From NCBI RefSeq assembly GCF_020852195.1, contig NZ_JADZBI010000183.1, forward strand, positions 1 through 37,600: DNA of 37,600 bases. Direction: 5' to 3'. Positions within the stretch are counted from its first letter, which is position 1; every line of letters begins with the position of its first letter. A program made the position numbers and the translations under genes. Source of the DNA: Hyphomicrobium sp. (lineage in GTDB: Bacteria; Pseudomonadota; Alphaproteobacteria; Rhizobiales; Hyphomicrobiaceae). The notes beneath the pieces are model-generated. The model was not told where the DNA came from. It saw only the letters and a program-made list of their open reading frames with translations, and ran no database searches. Positions 1 to 9,790 of this stretch are shown in pieces.

Positions 1-18
1 CATCGTCCGCCGCGTCAT
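1..18 (-). CDS. 5' end of next flagellar gene, probably flgH (only about 6 codons visible)
   Basis: ATG (cat 16-18) directly after the motE-like stop codon (22-24); reads MTRRTM off the window edge; identity inferred only from Rhizobiales gene order. Confidence 0.3.
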
Positions 19-21
19 GGC

Positions 22-1026
22 CTAGGTCCCTCCGGGGGCGAGTGCGGCATCCTGAGACGCGGGTGAACCGTCCGGCGGCGAGGCCGCCGCCGGGGCAGCC
101 GTGCGCTGCCCTCGCGGGATCTTCGCAGCCCCTGAGATGATGGTCGCGATCTTGGCCGCACGCTCGGGGTCCATCTCGCCCATGATCTGGCTTGCCACTT
201 TCGTCTCGAGCTTCATCACCACGGCAGCAGCCATCTCCTCGTCGAGCGTCGCGAGTTGCACCGCCGCCGCATCGGCCCTCATACGCGAATAGAACCCCAC
301 CAGCTTTTCGTGAGCCTTGCGTGAGAAGTCGTCGCGCCGCTCGAGCCAGTGTTTGTATTCCTGGGTCTTGGCTTCAAGTTGCCGAGCCTTCTTGTCGAGC
401 TCGGCTTCCATGTCCTGGATTTTCTTGGCCTGCCAGGCAAAACGCGCATCCGCCGCGCTGTCGGCCGTGTTGAAGCAATACTGCTGGGCTGCACTGGCAT
501 CGGGCGGAAGGGCGTCGAGCGGCCCCGGCTTCTTGAACAGCGGCCCCTCCGCGGCGCCGTCCATCACGGCGGCTGATTCGCGGGCCGGTGTCTCGGCTTC
601 CACGGCATCTCCGGTCCCGTTCGCGCCAGCAGCTGCAACAGCCTGACGCGGCGTTGGCCTCACGGGCGTCAGGGCATCACGCGCCTCCGTCCCACGGTTC
701 GCACCCTGGGCCGGCGGCCGTCCAGCGGAACCCGGTAACGCCCCGGTCACAATCGGCGACCAGGCACCCTGCGGCAGGGGATTGCGCGGTGCCGGAGCGG
801 CGCGCGGCGACGGAAAATAGCGAGGATCGATTCGCGTTGCCTCGCGGTTGAGAGCACCGGGCAGGCTTCCGTCCGGGGTCGTTGCGATGGTCGGAGTCCA
901 GCTCTGCTGCGCCGATGTCGGCGAGATCAGGTGCAGAATGGCGAGCACGAGCGCCAGCACGGTCATGCGGAACAGCCGCGTAAAGCGCCTGACGTGCTTC
1001 CGGAAACGGCCGTCTCGCATCGTCAT
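22..1026 (-). CDS. motE: MotE-family / flagellar protein with coiled coil and MgtE-N/FliG-middle-like C-terminal segment
   Basis: Protein MTMRDGRFRKHVRRF...; 4-nt overlap with flgI stop; C-term LDEEMAAAVVMKLETKVASQIMGEMDPERAAKI typical of MotE-like proteins; position after flgI. Confidence 0.65.
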   Translation of the reverse strand: MTMRDGRFRKHVRRFTRLFRMTVLALVLAILHLISPTSAQQSWTPTIATTPDGSLPGALNREATRIDPRYFPSPRAAPAPRNPLPQGAWSPIVTGALPGSAGRPPAQGANRGTEARDALTPVRPTPRQAVAAAGANGTGDAVEAETPARESAAVMDGAAEGPLFKKPGPLDALPPDASAAQQYCFNTADSAADARFAWQAKKIQDMEAELDKKARQLEAKTQEYKHWLERRDDFSRKAHEKLVGFYSRMRADAAAVQLATLDEEMAAAVVMKLETKVASQIMGEMDPERAAKIATIISGAAKIPRGQRTAAPAAASPPDGSPASQDAALAPGGT

Positions 1027-2135
1027 TGCACGACCAGCTCCGCCTGCAGGGCTCCCGAGGTCTTGATCGCCTGCAGGATGGCGATGATGCCTGTCGGCTT
1101 GAGGCCCATCATGTTGAGACCGCGCACCAACGTCTCGAGGTTCGTGCCGCCCAGCATGGCGAGATTGGCGCCTTCCTGGTTGACCGAGACGAAGGTTTCC
1201 GGAACCACCACCGTCTCGCCGTCGGAGAACGGCTCCGGCTGCGAGACGTTCGCACCTTCCGTGATGCGCACCGTGAGGCTGCCGTGCGAGACCGCCACCG
1301 TCGCGATCTGCACATCGCGGCCGATCACCACCGTGCCGGTCCGCTCGTCGATCACCACCCGGGCTGGCCCGTCGGCTTCCGTGATGAGATCTCCGACCTC
1401 GGCCAGGAAACGGGCGGCGCTGATGTTGTAGGGGCGTTGCAGCGATACGCTGCGCAGATCCTGCTCGCGCGCGACGCGCTGGCCGTACCTCTCGGCCGCA
1501 AAGGCGTTGATGGTGTCGGTGATGCGCACCGCCGTCGTAAAATCCGGGTTGCGCAGCTCGAGGACGAGCGTCCCCTCGTCGTCGAGCGCTCCCGCAACCT
1601 CGCGCTCCACCAGCGCGCCGTTCGGAATACGGCCCGTGGTGGGCACGTTCTGGCTGATCGATTCCGCACGGCCGGTGGCCGCAAACCCGCTCACGGCTAC
1701 CGGACCCTGCGCCACAGCGTAGATCGTGGTGTCCGCGCCCGACAGCGGCGTCATGACCAGCGACCCGCCGGCGAGCGACGTCGCATCGCCAAGCGAGGAA
1801 ACGGTGACATCGATGCGCGATCCCGCGCCGGCAAACGCCGGCAGGTCCGCGGTGACGAGGACGGCCGCGATGTTGCGCGTCCGCGCGTTCGCGTTGCGGA
1901 TGTTGACGCCCATCTGGTCGAGCATCGACTGCAGCGACTGCTCGGTGAACGGCGCGTTGCGCAGGCTGTCGCCCGTGCCGTTGAGCCCCACCACGAGACC
2001 GTAGCCGATGAGCTGGTTGGCCCGCACGCCCTGCACGGCCGTGATGTCCTTGATGCGCACGCCCGAGCTTCCGCCGGCTCCCACCGGCAGGCTGATCAGA
2101 GTGAAAGCCAGGAAAAGCGCGAGGAAGCGGCTCAT
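1023..2135 (-). CDS. flgI: Flagellar P-ring protein FlgI
   Basis: MSRFLALFLAFTLISLPVGAGGSSGVRIKDITAVQGVRANQLIGYGLVVGLNGTGDSLRNAPFTEQSLQSMLDQMGVN; signal peptide; start re-set to 2135 from the longer ORF. Confidence 0.97.
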   Translation of the reverse strand: MSRFLALFLAFTLISLPVGAGGSSGVRIKDITAVQGVRANQLIGYGLVVGLNGTGDSLRNAPFTEQSLQSMLDQMGVNIRNANARTRNIAAVLVTADLPAFAGAGSRIDVTVSSLGDATSLAGGSLVMTPLSGADTTIYAVAQGPVAVSGFAATGRAESISQNVPTTGRIPNGALVEREVAGALDDEGTLVLELRNPDFTTAVRITDTINAFAAERYGQRVAREQDLRSVSLQRPYNISAARFLAEVGDLITEADGPARVVIDERTGTVVIGRDVQIATVAVSHGSLTVRITEGANVSQPEPFSDGETVVVPETFVSVNQEGANLAMLGGTNLETLVRGLNMMGLKPTGIIAILQAIKTSGALQAELVVQ

Positions 2136-2650
2136 GGCACACCCACCCGCACCGTGCCGTCGGGGTGCACGCGGCCCCGGATCGTGGTCCCACTTTCGGT
2201 GTTGCGCAGGCTGATCAGGTCCCCGGCCGAGCCGGCCTGTAGCGGAACGGCAACCCCGGAGATGATGAGCCCGCCCGCCTGGAAGATGACCACGGCCGGC
2301 TGGCCCTGCTGCACGGCGAAGGGCTCGCGCACGCCGCCCGCGGAGATGGGCGTGCGGGGCAGCAGCGTCGACCGCGCCACCTTGCCGACGAGCGCCTCGC
2401 GCGTCGCCGCAATCCCCGGCGCCTCGTAGTCCCGGCCGCGAAATGCCATGTCGACGAGCATGGCCTCGGTGATCACCTCGCCGGGATAGATGGTGACGCG
2501 CGGCACCGGAAGCACGACCTCGCGCGCGGCAGCGAGTGTTGCAGGCAGCAGGACAGCAAGCAGCATAGCGCCGAGGGCCGCACGCCCCAGGGGCGCGAGC
2601 CAGCCCCGCAATCTCGTGACGGGCCACCGTCCCCGCGCCATCGCCGTCAT
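2132..2650 (-). CDS. flgA: Flagellar basal body P-ring formation protein FlgA
   Basis: SAF-domain like sequence VPRVTIYPGEVITEAMLVDMAF...RTPISAGGVREPFAVQQGQPAVVIFQAGGLIISG; adjacent to flgI. Confidence 0.9.
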   Translation of the reverse strand: MTAMARGRWPVTRLRGWLAPLGRAALGAMLLAVLLPATLAAAREVVLPVPRVTIYPGEVITEAMLVDMAFRGRDYEAPGIAATREALVGKVARSTLLPRTPISAGGVREPFAVQQGQPAVVIFQAGGLIISGVAVPLQAGSAGDLISLRNTESGTTIRGRVHPDGTVRVGVP

Positions 2651-2662
2651 GATCCTTCAGCC

Positions 2663-3451
2663 CTAACGCATGTTGTTGGCGACCGTGCCGTACATCGAAT
2701 CGACCGTCTGGATGACCTTCGAGTTCATCTCGTAGGCGCGCTGCGCCGAGATGAGCTGCGTGATCTCCTTCACTGCATCAACGTTGGAGTTCTCGAGATA
2801 GCCCTGATGGATGCGGCCGAAGCCCGGATCGCCCGGCACGCCCGCCACCGGATCGCCCGACGACTCGGTCTGCTTGTAGAGGTTGCCGCCGAGCGGCTCG
2901 AGGCCGGCGTCGTTGACGAAGGTCGCGAGCGTGAGCTGGCCGAGGAGCTGCGGCTCTGTCTGGTTCGGAATCGTGACGTACACCTCGCCCGTCTCGTTGA
3001 CGATGATGTCCGTCGCATCCTGCGGAACCGTCATCGCCGGCTGCACTTCATAGCCGTCGAGGGTGACGATCAGGCCTTGGTCGTTCTTGTTGAAGGCGCC
3101 ATCACGCGTATAAAACGTCTCGCCCTCGGCGCCGGTGATCTGGAACCAGCCGCGCCCGTTGAGCGCCAGGTCGAGCTTGTTGGTGGTCTGCGCGAGCGAG
3201 CCCTGCTGATGCAGGTTGCGGATCGCGGCCGTGCGCACGCCGAGGCCGACATAGGCGCCTTCCGGCACGTTGGCCTGGCCCCCGCGCGCCGGCGCACCGA
3301 GTGCACGCTCCGCCTGGTAGAGCAGATCCGTAAACTCCGCCCGAGCCCGCTTGAAGCCGGTCGTGTTGATGTTCGCGATGTTGTTCGCGATCACCTCGAG
3401 ATTGGTCTGCTGCGCATTCATACCCGTCGCAGCGATCGAAAGCGCTCTCAT
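2663..3451 (-). CDS. flgG: Flagellar distal rod protein FlgG
   Basis: [46 protein letters not shown]...[28 protein letters not shown]. Confidence 0.98.
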   Translation of the reverse strand: MRALSIAATGMNAQQTNLEVIANNIANINTTGFKRARAEFTDLLYQAERALGAPARGGQANVPEGAYVGLGVRTAAIRNLHQQGSLAQTTNKLDLALNGRGWFQITGAEGETFYTRDGAFNKNDQGLIVTLDGYEVQPAMTVPQDATDIIVNETGEVYVTIPNQTEPQLLGQLTLATFVNDAGLEPLGGNLYKQTESSGDPVAGVPGDPGFGRIHQGYLENSNVDAVKEITQLISAQRAYEMNSKVIQTVDSMYGTVANNMR

Positions 3452-3478
3452 GAGCCTGAACCTGTCCTGACTAGGCCG

Positions 3479-3820
3479 CTAGATGGTCATGCGGCTGATT
3501 TCGAGATAGGCGGAAACGACCTTGTCGCGGATCGCGATGCCGGCCTGCAGCGTCTGCTCGGAGGCCATGACGGCCTCCACCACCTGCTGCGTCGTGGCCT
3601 GCCCGCGCACGCCGAGCACGGCGGTCTGCTCGCCCTGCTTGAGCGTGCTGATCGCTTCCAGCGTCATCCGCCCGAGCACGGTTCCGAAGTCGGTCGGCAG
3701 CGGCTCGGTCGTGACGGCGTTCGGCGTGCCGGTCACGGGCGCGGGCTGCGTGAGCCCTTGCGCGTCGTTGAGGCCGCCGAGGCCGTAAGGCGAGACCTTG
3801 CCGACGCCGTCCAGCATCAT
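3479..3820 (-). CDS. fliE: Flagellar hook-basal body complex protein FliE
   Basis: C-term GEQTAVLGVRGQATTQQVVEAVMASEQTLQAGIAIRDKVVSAYLEISRMTI; gene order flgC-fliE-flgG. Confidence 0.92.
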   Translation of the reverse strand: MMLDGVGKVSPYGLGGLNDAQGLTQPAPVTGTPNAVTTEPLPTDFGTVLGRMTLEAISTLKQGEQTAVLGVRGQATTQQVVEAVMASEQTLQAGIAIRDKVVSAYLEISRMTI

Positions 3821-4236
3821 GAGCTCCTGAGCAGATCGATGGTCATGGAGGATAGCGCTCGCGCCTGCTTCACGACCTGCAGATTGGCTTCATAGGAGCG
3901 GTTCGATTCGCGCATGTCGGCGAGCTCGACCAGCATATCCACGTTGGGCAGCTTGACGTTTCCGTCCGCGTCGGCTGCCGGGTGGCTGGGATCGTATTCG
4001 ACGCGATAGGGCTTCTTGTCGATATCGACGCGATCGACCTTCACGAGGTTCGCGCCCGAGACGTCGTCGAGCACCGATTCGAAGCTCACGGTCTTGCGCG
4101 TATAGGGCTGCGCGCCAGGCGTGCTGCCCGTGGTCGAGGCGTTGGCCAGGTTCTCCGACACGACGAGCATGCGCCGCGACTGCGCCTCGAGCCCCGAGGA
4201 CGCCACCTGGATCGCAACCTTGATCGGATCAATCAT
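3817..4236 (-). CDS. flgC: Flagellar proximal rod protein FlgC
   Basis: IQVASSGLEAQSRRMLVVSENLANASTTGSTPGAQPYTRKTVSFE...NVDMLVELADMRESNRSYEANLQVVKQARAL. Confidence 0.96.
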   Translation of the reverse strand: MIDPIKVAIQVASSGLEAQSRRMLVVSENLANASTTGSTPGAQPYTRKTVSFESVLDDVSGANLVKVDRVDIDKKPYRVEYDPSHPAADADGNVKLPNVDMLVELADMRESNRSYEANLQVVKQARALSSMTIDLLRSS

Positions 4237-4239
4237 GGC

Positions 4240-4620
4240 CTACCCCCGCGACGATGCCAGTAACATGCGATGGAAGGTCTTCATCACGCCGGTGTTGCGC
4301 GCGTAGGCGCCCGACACTTCGCCCGCCTTCAGCATCTGCTCTTCGAGGCTGACGCTGTTGCCGGAATGGACGACCTGCCACTTCGCGTTCTCTTCGGTCT
4401 CGGCGTTGCTGCCGGCACCGCTCGTGGGGCTCAGGTGGTTCGCCTGCGTCTTGCGCATCTCGATGCCGGTCGCATTGAGAACGGCCTCGAAGGGCTCCAC
4501 GTCGAGCGCCTTGTAGCCGGGCGTATTTGCGTTCGCGACGTTCTGCGCAATCGTCGACTGGCGCACGGAGAGCCAGCGATTCTGCTGCGAGGCGAGCGAG
4601 AAGAAATTGACCGGATCCAT
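4240..4620 (-). CDS. flgB: Flagellar proximal rod protein FlgB
   Basis: MDPVNFFSLASQQNRWLSVRQSTIAQNVANANTPGYKALDVEPFEAVL; start at 4620 (MDPVNF) preferred because a purine-rich SD-like AGGTGGGA lies upstream; alternative 4650. Confidence 0.93.
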   Translation of the reverse strand: MDPVNFFSLASQQNRWLSVRQSTIAQNVANANTPGYKALDVEPFEAVLNATGIEMRKTQANHLSPTSGAGSNAETEENAKWQVVHSGNSVSLEEQMLKAGEVSGAYARNTGVMKTFHRMLLASSRG

Positions 4621-4754
4621 GGAAGCGCGAGGTCCCACCTGTGCTTCCATCGGTTTTAGGTCTTTAATCTTGCCCCAAGCTTGTGATCGGCTCGCGACGA
4701 GAGAGAAAAGCTTCGCTTCCTGAAAGTGTTAACGAGCCTGCGCCGGCTCGGCGC

Positions 4755-5393
4755 TCAGGCAACCTGCCCGATCAGTCCGCTCGCTCCGATGCCGTTGAAC
4801 AGCGCCTGCACCGCGATCGCGGCCAGGAGGATGCCGAACACGCGCATCAGCACCCGCTGCGCCGTCACGCCGAGGACGCGCGTGAGATCGTGGGCAACGA
4901 GCAACAGGACGAACGTCATGATCATGACCGTGGCGAGCGCCGCGATGGTGGCCGCAAGCTCCAGAGCATCGCCATGAGCGTTGGCGGCCAGGAGAATGCC
5001 TGCGCTCATGGCACCCGGCCCGGCCAGCAGAGGCGTCGCCAGCGGAAACACCGCGAGATCGTCCTTGCGCTGCGCCTCGGCCCCCTCTGACGGCGTGAGC
5101 TTGAAGGCGCTCGTCGGCTTGGCGAACACCATATCGATCGCGATGATGAGCAGGATGATGCCGCCTGCCGTCTGCAGCGCCGGAATGGTGACGCCGAGCT
5201 GCTTGAGCAGCGGCCCGCCGGCGAGCGTCGAGGCGACGAGGATCGAGCTTGCAATGGCGGTCGCGCGCACCGCGATTCGCCGCCGGTCGGCAGCCGACAC
5301 GCCCGGCGTCAGCGTCGCGAAGATCACCGCCGCCTCGATAGGGCCGACGGTGGCGAAGAACGTGGTGAAGCTGGTGAGCGCCGCGCTCAGCAT
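4755..5393 (-). CDS. MarC family (UPF0056) integral membrane protein
   Basis: TFFATVGPIEAAVIFATLTPG...GGIILLIIAIDMVFAKPTSAFKLT...PLLAGPGAMSAGILLA; multiple TM segments. Confidence 0.85.
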   Translation of the reverse strand: MLSAALTSFTTFFATVGPIEAAVIFATLTPGVSAADRRRIAVRATAIASSILVASTLAGGPLLKQLGVTIPALQTAGGIILLIIAIDMVFAKPTSAFKLTPSEGAEAQRKDDLAVFPLATPLLAGPGAMSAGILLAANAHGDALELAATIAALATVMIMTFVLLLVAHDLTRVLGVTAQRVLMRVFGILLAAIAVQALFNGIGASGLIGQVA

Positions 5394-5472
5394 GACCTCG
5401 GCCCCGACTGCGTTTTGAGCACTCTTAGGGGACGCGCTGCCCGCCCGCTAGTCAGACTGTTAGCAGCGTCCG

Positions 5473-5847
5473 GTGATTGCTGCTAAGCCTATGATTCAAA
5501 TAGAGAATATTGAAAATTCGGCCGGCTCGCTTTACCTTCATCCTGTCAACATTGCAATACCGGAGCCGACCTTGAGCACCGCCGACACCAACTTCGTCCG
5601 CATGCTTGCGGGCTACAGCTTGACCACCGCCGAGATCATCTACCGCCTGCCCGACCACCCGTCGCTGATGCAAAGCTACATCTGGCAGGACTACGATCTG
5701 CACCCCCGCTTTCCGAAGCTGAAGAGCTTTCTCGACTTCTGGTCACACAATCTCGAGGGCAAGCTGCATCAGGTGCTCGTCGCCCACTCCGGTCTGATCA
5801 AGCCGCGCGAGCTGCGCCTCGTCGGCGACGAGTTCAAGCTACAATAG
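5473..5847 (+). CDS. Usg family protein
   Basis: ADTNFVRMLAGYSLTTAEIIYRLPDHPSLMQSYIWQDYDLHPRFPKLKSFLDFWSHNLEGKLHQVLVAHSGLIKPRELR matches the remembered alphaproteobacterial Usg pattern (GYGLTTAEILYRMPDHP); true start may be TTG at 5572. Confidence 0.8.
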   Translation: MIAAKPMIQIENIENSAGSLYLHPVNIAIPEPTLSTADTNFVRMLAGYSLTTAEIIYRLPDHPSLMQSYIWQDYDLHPRFPKLKSFLDFWSHNLEGKLHQVLVAHSGLIKPRELRLVGDEFKLQ

Positions 5848-5879
5848 ATCGGGATCGGCTTCGAGCCCGCGGGAGCGGT

Positions 5880-6353
5880 TCACCCGCCCGCACGCGCGCC
5901 CTCCTCGGGCTGCCGATGGCGCTTGTGTGCGACCGGCACCAGGCGCGCATCCTCGATCGCCTCGACGAGTCGCGCGGTATTCTTGTCCGGATCCTCGGAG
6001 CCGCCCTCGAACGAGACGTAGCTGATTTCTATTCCGGCCTCGAGCGACCGCAGCACGAGCCGGAAGTAGACCGAGACGTTGAGGTGATGGAACTCCATGT
6101 CGAGCGAGATGCAAGGCGCGCACCCCCAGGGAGCATCCACCTCGCCCGAAAGCCCGAACGTGATCGTGCCGGGCTTGAAGAACATCTCCGTGGACGAGTT
6201 GACCAGATTGCGAAGATTTCCGAATTGCTCGGTCCGGATGTAAGCAATGAAATCGGCGGGATCGATGAGCCTCAGCTCCGTGGCAACATCTCTCAAGCCA
6301 TCGGCCAGCGCCTTTTCACGCTCGCGCGAATAATCTTTGCCCTGCTTCAGCAT
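5880..6353 (-). CDS. Hypothetical protein in flagellar cluster
   Basis: MLKQGKDYSREREKALADGLRDVATELRLIDPADFIAYIRTEQFGNLRNLVNSSTEMFF...; 4-side coding bias and intact ORF; start at 6353 preferred over 6389. Confidence 0.7.
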   Translation of the reverse strand: MLKQGKDYSREREKALADGLRDVATELRLIDPADFIAYIRTEQFGNLRNLVNSSTEMFFKPGTITFGLSGEVDAPWGCAPCISLDMEFHHLNVSVYFRLVLRSLEAGIEISYVSFEGGSEDPDKNTARLVEAIEDARLVPVAHKRHRQPEEGARAGG

Positions 6354-6363
6354 ATCTCGATCC

Positions 6364-7443
6364 TCACATGGCCCGCCGCGCCTGCCCACGCTGGGCGAGG
6401 AACAGGATGACGCCGGCGACGGCCTTGTAGAACTCCGGTGGAATCATCTTATCCACCTCCACGCTTGCGTAGAGCGAACGTGCTAGAGAACGGTCCTCGT
6501 AGACCGGTATTCCATTCTGCTCGGCAATGAAGCGGATCTTGAGCGCGATGAGGTCCTTGCCCTTGGCCACGACGACCGGCGCGCCGCCCTCCTCGCGCAC
6601 GTAGCGGAGCGCCACGGAGTAGTGAGTCGGGTTGGCGATAATCAGCGTCGCCCGTGGCACCGAGGCGATCATGCGCCGGCGTGCGCGATCTCTCTGCAGC
6701 GACCTCAAGCGCATCTTGATCAGGGGATCGCCTTCGACCTGCTTATGCTCATCCTTGACCTCCTGCCGCGTCATGCGGAGATCGCGGCGCCATGAGAACC
6801 GGCTCCAGGCAAGGTCTGCCGCGACAAGCACCGCCGTGGCGGCAGCCACCGCCGACAGGAAGCGCACGCTGAGATCCTGCATCAGCTTCGGCGTGGCCGT
6901 GGGCTCCATGAAGAGCGCATTGAAGATGTCGACATACGAGCTTTTGAGCGCGATGTAGCCGCCGAGCGCCACGATCGAGAGCTTGAACAGGCTCTTCAGG
7001 AACTCGACCTGACCCTTGAGACCGAAGATGCGGCTCCATCCCTTGATGATCGAGATGCGTTCAAGCTTGGGCTCGATCCGGTCGAAGACGAAACGCGGCT
7101 GGTTCTGGAACACCGAGCCCGCGACGCCCGCCATCGCCAGCACGATGATGATCGGGCCAACCACCTTTGCTCCCTCGAGCACGGCAACCATCAGGATCGC
7201 CGATGCATCGGCGCCATTGGAGATCAGGAAGCTCTCCGGCCGATCGATGAAGGTGGCCAGCGCGGACTTGAGCTTGATGACGTTATCGGAGAGAAGGAAG
7301 ACGACCGCGATCAGAATTGCGAGCATCGAGGCAAGCGTCGTGGCCTCGCGCGAATGCGGGACCTGACCCTTGTCGAGCGAGTCCCGTATCTTCTTCTCTG
7401 TTGCCTCTTCTGTTTTACTCTCTTTGTCTGGCTGTTCTGCCAT
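6364..7443 (-). CDS. flhB: Flagellar type III export protein FlhB
   Basis: MAEQPDKESKTEEATEKKIRDSLDKGQVPHSREATT...; autocleavage motif NPTHYSVALRY. Confidence 0.98.
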   Translation of the reverse strand: MAEQPDKESKTEEATEKKIRDSLDKGQVPHSREATTLASMLAILIAVVFLLSDNVIKLKSALATFIDRPESFLISNGADASAILMVAVLEGAKVVGPIIIVLAMAGVAGSVFQNQPRFVFDRIEPKLERISIIKGWSRIFGLKGQVEFLKSLFKLSIVALGGYIALKSSYVDIFNALFMEPTATPKLMQDLSVRFLSAVAAATAVLVAADLAWSRFSWRRDLRMTRQEVKDEHKQVEGDPLIKMRLRSLQRDRARRRMIASVPRATLIIANPTHYSVALRYVREEGGAPVVVAKGKDLIALKIRFIAEQNGIPVYEDRSLARSLYASVEVDKMIPPEFYKAVAGVILFLAQRGQARRAM

Positions 7444-7514
7444 AGAGACGAGACCTGCTCAGAAGAGGCAAACGAAAACGCCCGCCGATGCGTTGCGCCC
7501 GGCGCCGGCTTCCC

Positions 7515-7892
7515 TCACGCCACGCGCGTGGGCGCCGTCGCGCCAAGAACCTCGGTCAGCGAGACGCCAAAGCGCGAGTTGTCCTCGTCCAGAACGACGA
7601 CCTCACCGCGCGCGATGACGCGCCCGTTGACGACCACATCCACCGGCTCGCCGACCTTGCGGTCGAGAGGCACCACGGCGCCGCGCCCAAGCTTCAGCAC
7701 GCTCGCCACGGGCATGCTGGCCGAGCCGAGCACGACTTTCACCGAGACCGGGATCTGCAAAACCGTCTCGAGATGACGCGGCTTCTGCCCGGCGCCGGCC
7801 TTCGGCGCAACCTCGGCGGGCGCCTCCGCTTGCGCGGGATCGACGAGCGTCTGGAGCTCGTCTGCGGCGGGGCGGATGTCTTCCTGGCTCAT
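7515..7892 (-). CDS. fliN: Flagellar motor switch protein FliN
   Basis: LQIPVSVKVVLGSASMPVASVLKLGRGAVVPLDRKVGEPVDVVVNGRVIARGEVVVLDEDNSRFGVSLTEVL. Confidence 0.95.
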   Translation of the reverse strand: MSQEDIRPAADELQTLVDPAQAEAPAEVAPKAGAGQKPRHLETVLQIPVSVKVVLGSASMPVASVLKLGRGAVVPLDRKVGEPVDVVVNGRVIARGEVVVLDEDNSRFGVSLTEVLGATAPTRVA

Positions 7893-7943
7893 CGCGATTG
7901 ACCTGAGTTGAGTTCGATTTCCCTGCGTCGGTACGCGGCCTTG

Positions 7944-8822
7944 CTACGCGGCCTTCTTCGCCTCGCCTCCGCCTCCTCCCAGCGTCTCGGCTTCCACCTC
8001 GTCGATCGTCGGACGCTCGTAGGCCGAGATGGTCTTGCGGCCGTACTCGACCGCGACCTGCGGCATGGCGCCGTTCATGAACGCGAGCAGCGTCTGCTTG
8101 GTGACGATGTAGAGCCGCATCTGCTTCTCGCGGCCGGACTTCACCTTGGTGGCGAGGGGTGAAAAGACGCCGTAGGAGAAGAAGATGCCGGCAAACGTGC
8201 CGACGAGGGCCGCTCCGATCAGGTGGCCGAGCACTTCTGGCGGCTCGGTGATGGCGCCCATGGCCTTCACCACGCCGAGCACGGCGGCGATGATGCCGAT
8301 GGCCGGCAGTCCGTCCGCCACATTGGAGAGGGCTTGGTACGCCTTGAGCCTGTCGTTGCGCAGCGTCTGGATCTCCTCGTCCATCAGCGCCTCGACCTCG
8401 TGCGTGCGCGCGTTTCCAATGATGATAAGGCGGCAGTAGTCGCAGATGAACGTGGTGAGATCCTTGTTCTTGAGCACCGAGGCGAACTTCTGGAAGATCG
8501 GCGACTCCTCGGGCATGTCGATGTGCTTTTCGACCTCGTTGCGCGGCTTGCTCCTGAGCTCGCGCATGAGTGAGTAGAGCAGCCCCATGATGTCCAGATA
8601 CTGACGCCCCGACGGTGCCGCGTTGCCGAACGCCTCGCCGAGGCCCTTGCCGGTGTCCTTGATCACCTTCATGGGGTTGGCGACGATGAACGTGCCGAGC
8701 GAGGTGCCGAGGATGATGACGAACTCCCACGGCTGCCACAGAACCTCGACATGCCCGCCCATGGCCATGAAGCCACCGAGCATGCAACCGAGCATGACGA
8801 CAAGGCCGAGGATGATCGTCAC
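7944..8822 (-). CDS. motA: Flagellar stator protein MotA
   Basis: [57 protein letters not shown]...[49 protein letters not shown]. Confidence 0.97.
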   Translation of the reverse strand: MTIILGLVVMLGCMLGGFMAMGGHVEVLWQPWEFVIILGTSLGTFIVANPMKVIKDTGKGLGEAFGNAAPSGRQYLDIMGLLYSLMRELRSKPRNEVEKHIDMPEESPIFQKFASVLKNKDLTTFICDYCRLIIIGNARTHEVEALMDEEIQTLRNDRLKAYQALSNVADGLPAIGIIAAVLGVVKAMGAITEPPEVLGHLIGAALVGTFAGIFFSYGVFSPLATKVKSGREKQMRLYIVTKQTLLAFMNGAMPQVAVEYGRKTISAYERPTIDEVEAETLGGGGGEAKKAA

Positions 8823-9029
8823 GAGCCCACCTCGCGTTAAGGGTTGTCACCGCATTTCTAGCTGTGACCTCCTTGCGCGAGCCTGATCAGCGGCTACTCA
8901 CGTGAGCAAACACCTCGTTGCATCTTCAAATCCGCGCGTGGCTGTTGCCCGGTTGCAGAACGAAGTGGCGTCAGCCTGAGGCAAGCCGGTCTCTGCAGAC
9001 TGGCCTGCTGATACCCGCGGAGTCTTCCG

Positions 9030-9761
9030 ATGCAACCAAGCCTTTACGTCTCGCTCTCCGGCCAGATGGCGTTGATGCGGCGCATGGAGACGGTGGCCCA
9101 CAACGTGGCAAACGTGACCACCGCCGGCTTCCGCGCCGAGGAGATCAAGTTCGACGAGCTTCTCTCGCAGAAGACCGACGCGCCGACCGCCTTCGTGTCG
9201 GCCGGAAGCACGTACATCTCGCGCAAGGCCGGAGAGATCACACGCACGGAGAACCCGCTGGACGTGGCCGTGACCGGCGACGCGTGGCTCGCCTTCCAGG
9301 GCCCGAACGGTGCCGTCTACACGCGCGACGGCCGCATGACCATGACCCCCGAAGGCGAGCTCAGGACCCTCAACGGCCATCCCGTTCTCGATGTCGGCGG
9401 CGCGCCGATCCAGCTCAACCCGAACGGCGGCGCCCCGGCCATCGCCAGCGACGGCACCATAACGCAGGGCCAGCAGCAGATGGGCGCCCTGGGGCTGTTC
9501 ACGATCCCCGAGCAGGCGAACCTCATGCGCTTCGAGAACTCGGGCGTCCTCCCCGACATGCCGGCGGAACCGGCGCTCGACTTCAACCGAGTGGGGATCC
9601 GTCAAGGGTTCATTGAGCAAGCCAACGTCAATCCGGTCTCCGAGATTTCGCGGCTGATCCAGATCCAGCGCTCGTTCGACTCGATCAGCAACGCCATGAA
9701 CCGGTCCGAGGACACGCTCTCCTCGGCCGTGCGCACGCTGGGCGAGACGGGCGGAAGCTGA
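9030..9761 (+). CDS. flgF: Flagellar basal-body rod protein FlgF
   Basis: MQPSLYVSLSGQMALMRRMETVAHNVANVTTAGFRAEEIKFDELL...; upstream of fliI. Confidence 0.93.
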   Translation: MQPSLYVSLSGQMALMRRMETVAHNVANVTTAGFRAEEIKFDELLSQKTDAPTAFVSAGSTYISRKAGEITRTENPLDVAVTGDAWLAFQGPNGAVYTRDGRMTMTPEGELRTLNGHPVLDVGGAPIQLNPNGGAPAIASDGTITQGQQQMGALGLFTIPEQANLMRFENSGVLPDMPAEPALDFNRVGIRQGFIEQANVNPVSEISRLIQIQRSFDSISNAMNRSEDTLSSAVRTLGETGGS

Positions 9762-9790
9762 CGCCACTCCGGTCGCACTGAGGACATGCG

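Noticed and set aside
1023-2627. 534-aa and 723-aa long minus ORFs in the track as single proteins
   Set aside because: They are out-of-frame or read-through fusions; the real products are FlgI (start 2135) and MotE-like (start 1026).
8897-8906. CTCACGTGAG palindrome in the motA-flgF divergent region
   Set aside because: Only 10 bp, no extension or second copy; could occur by chance, so not reported as an operator.
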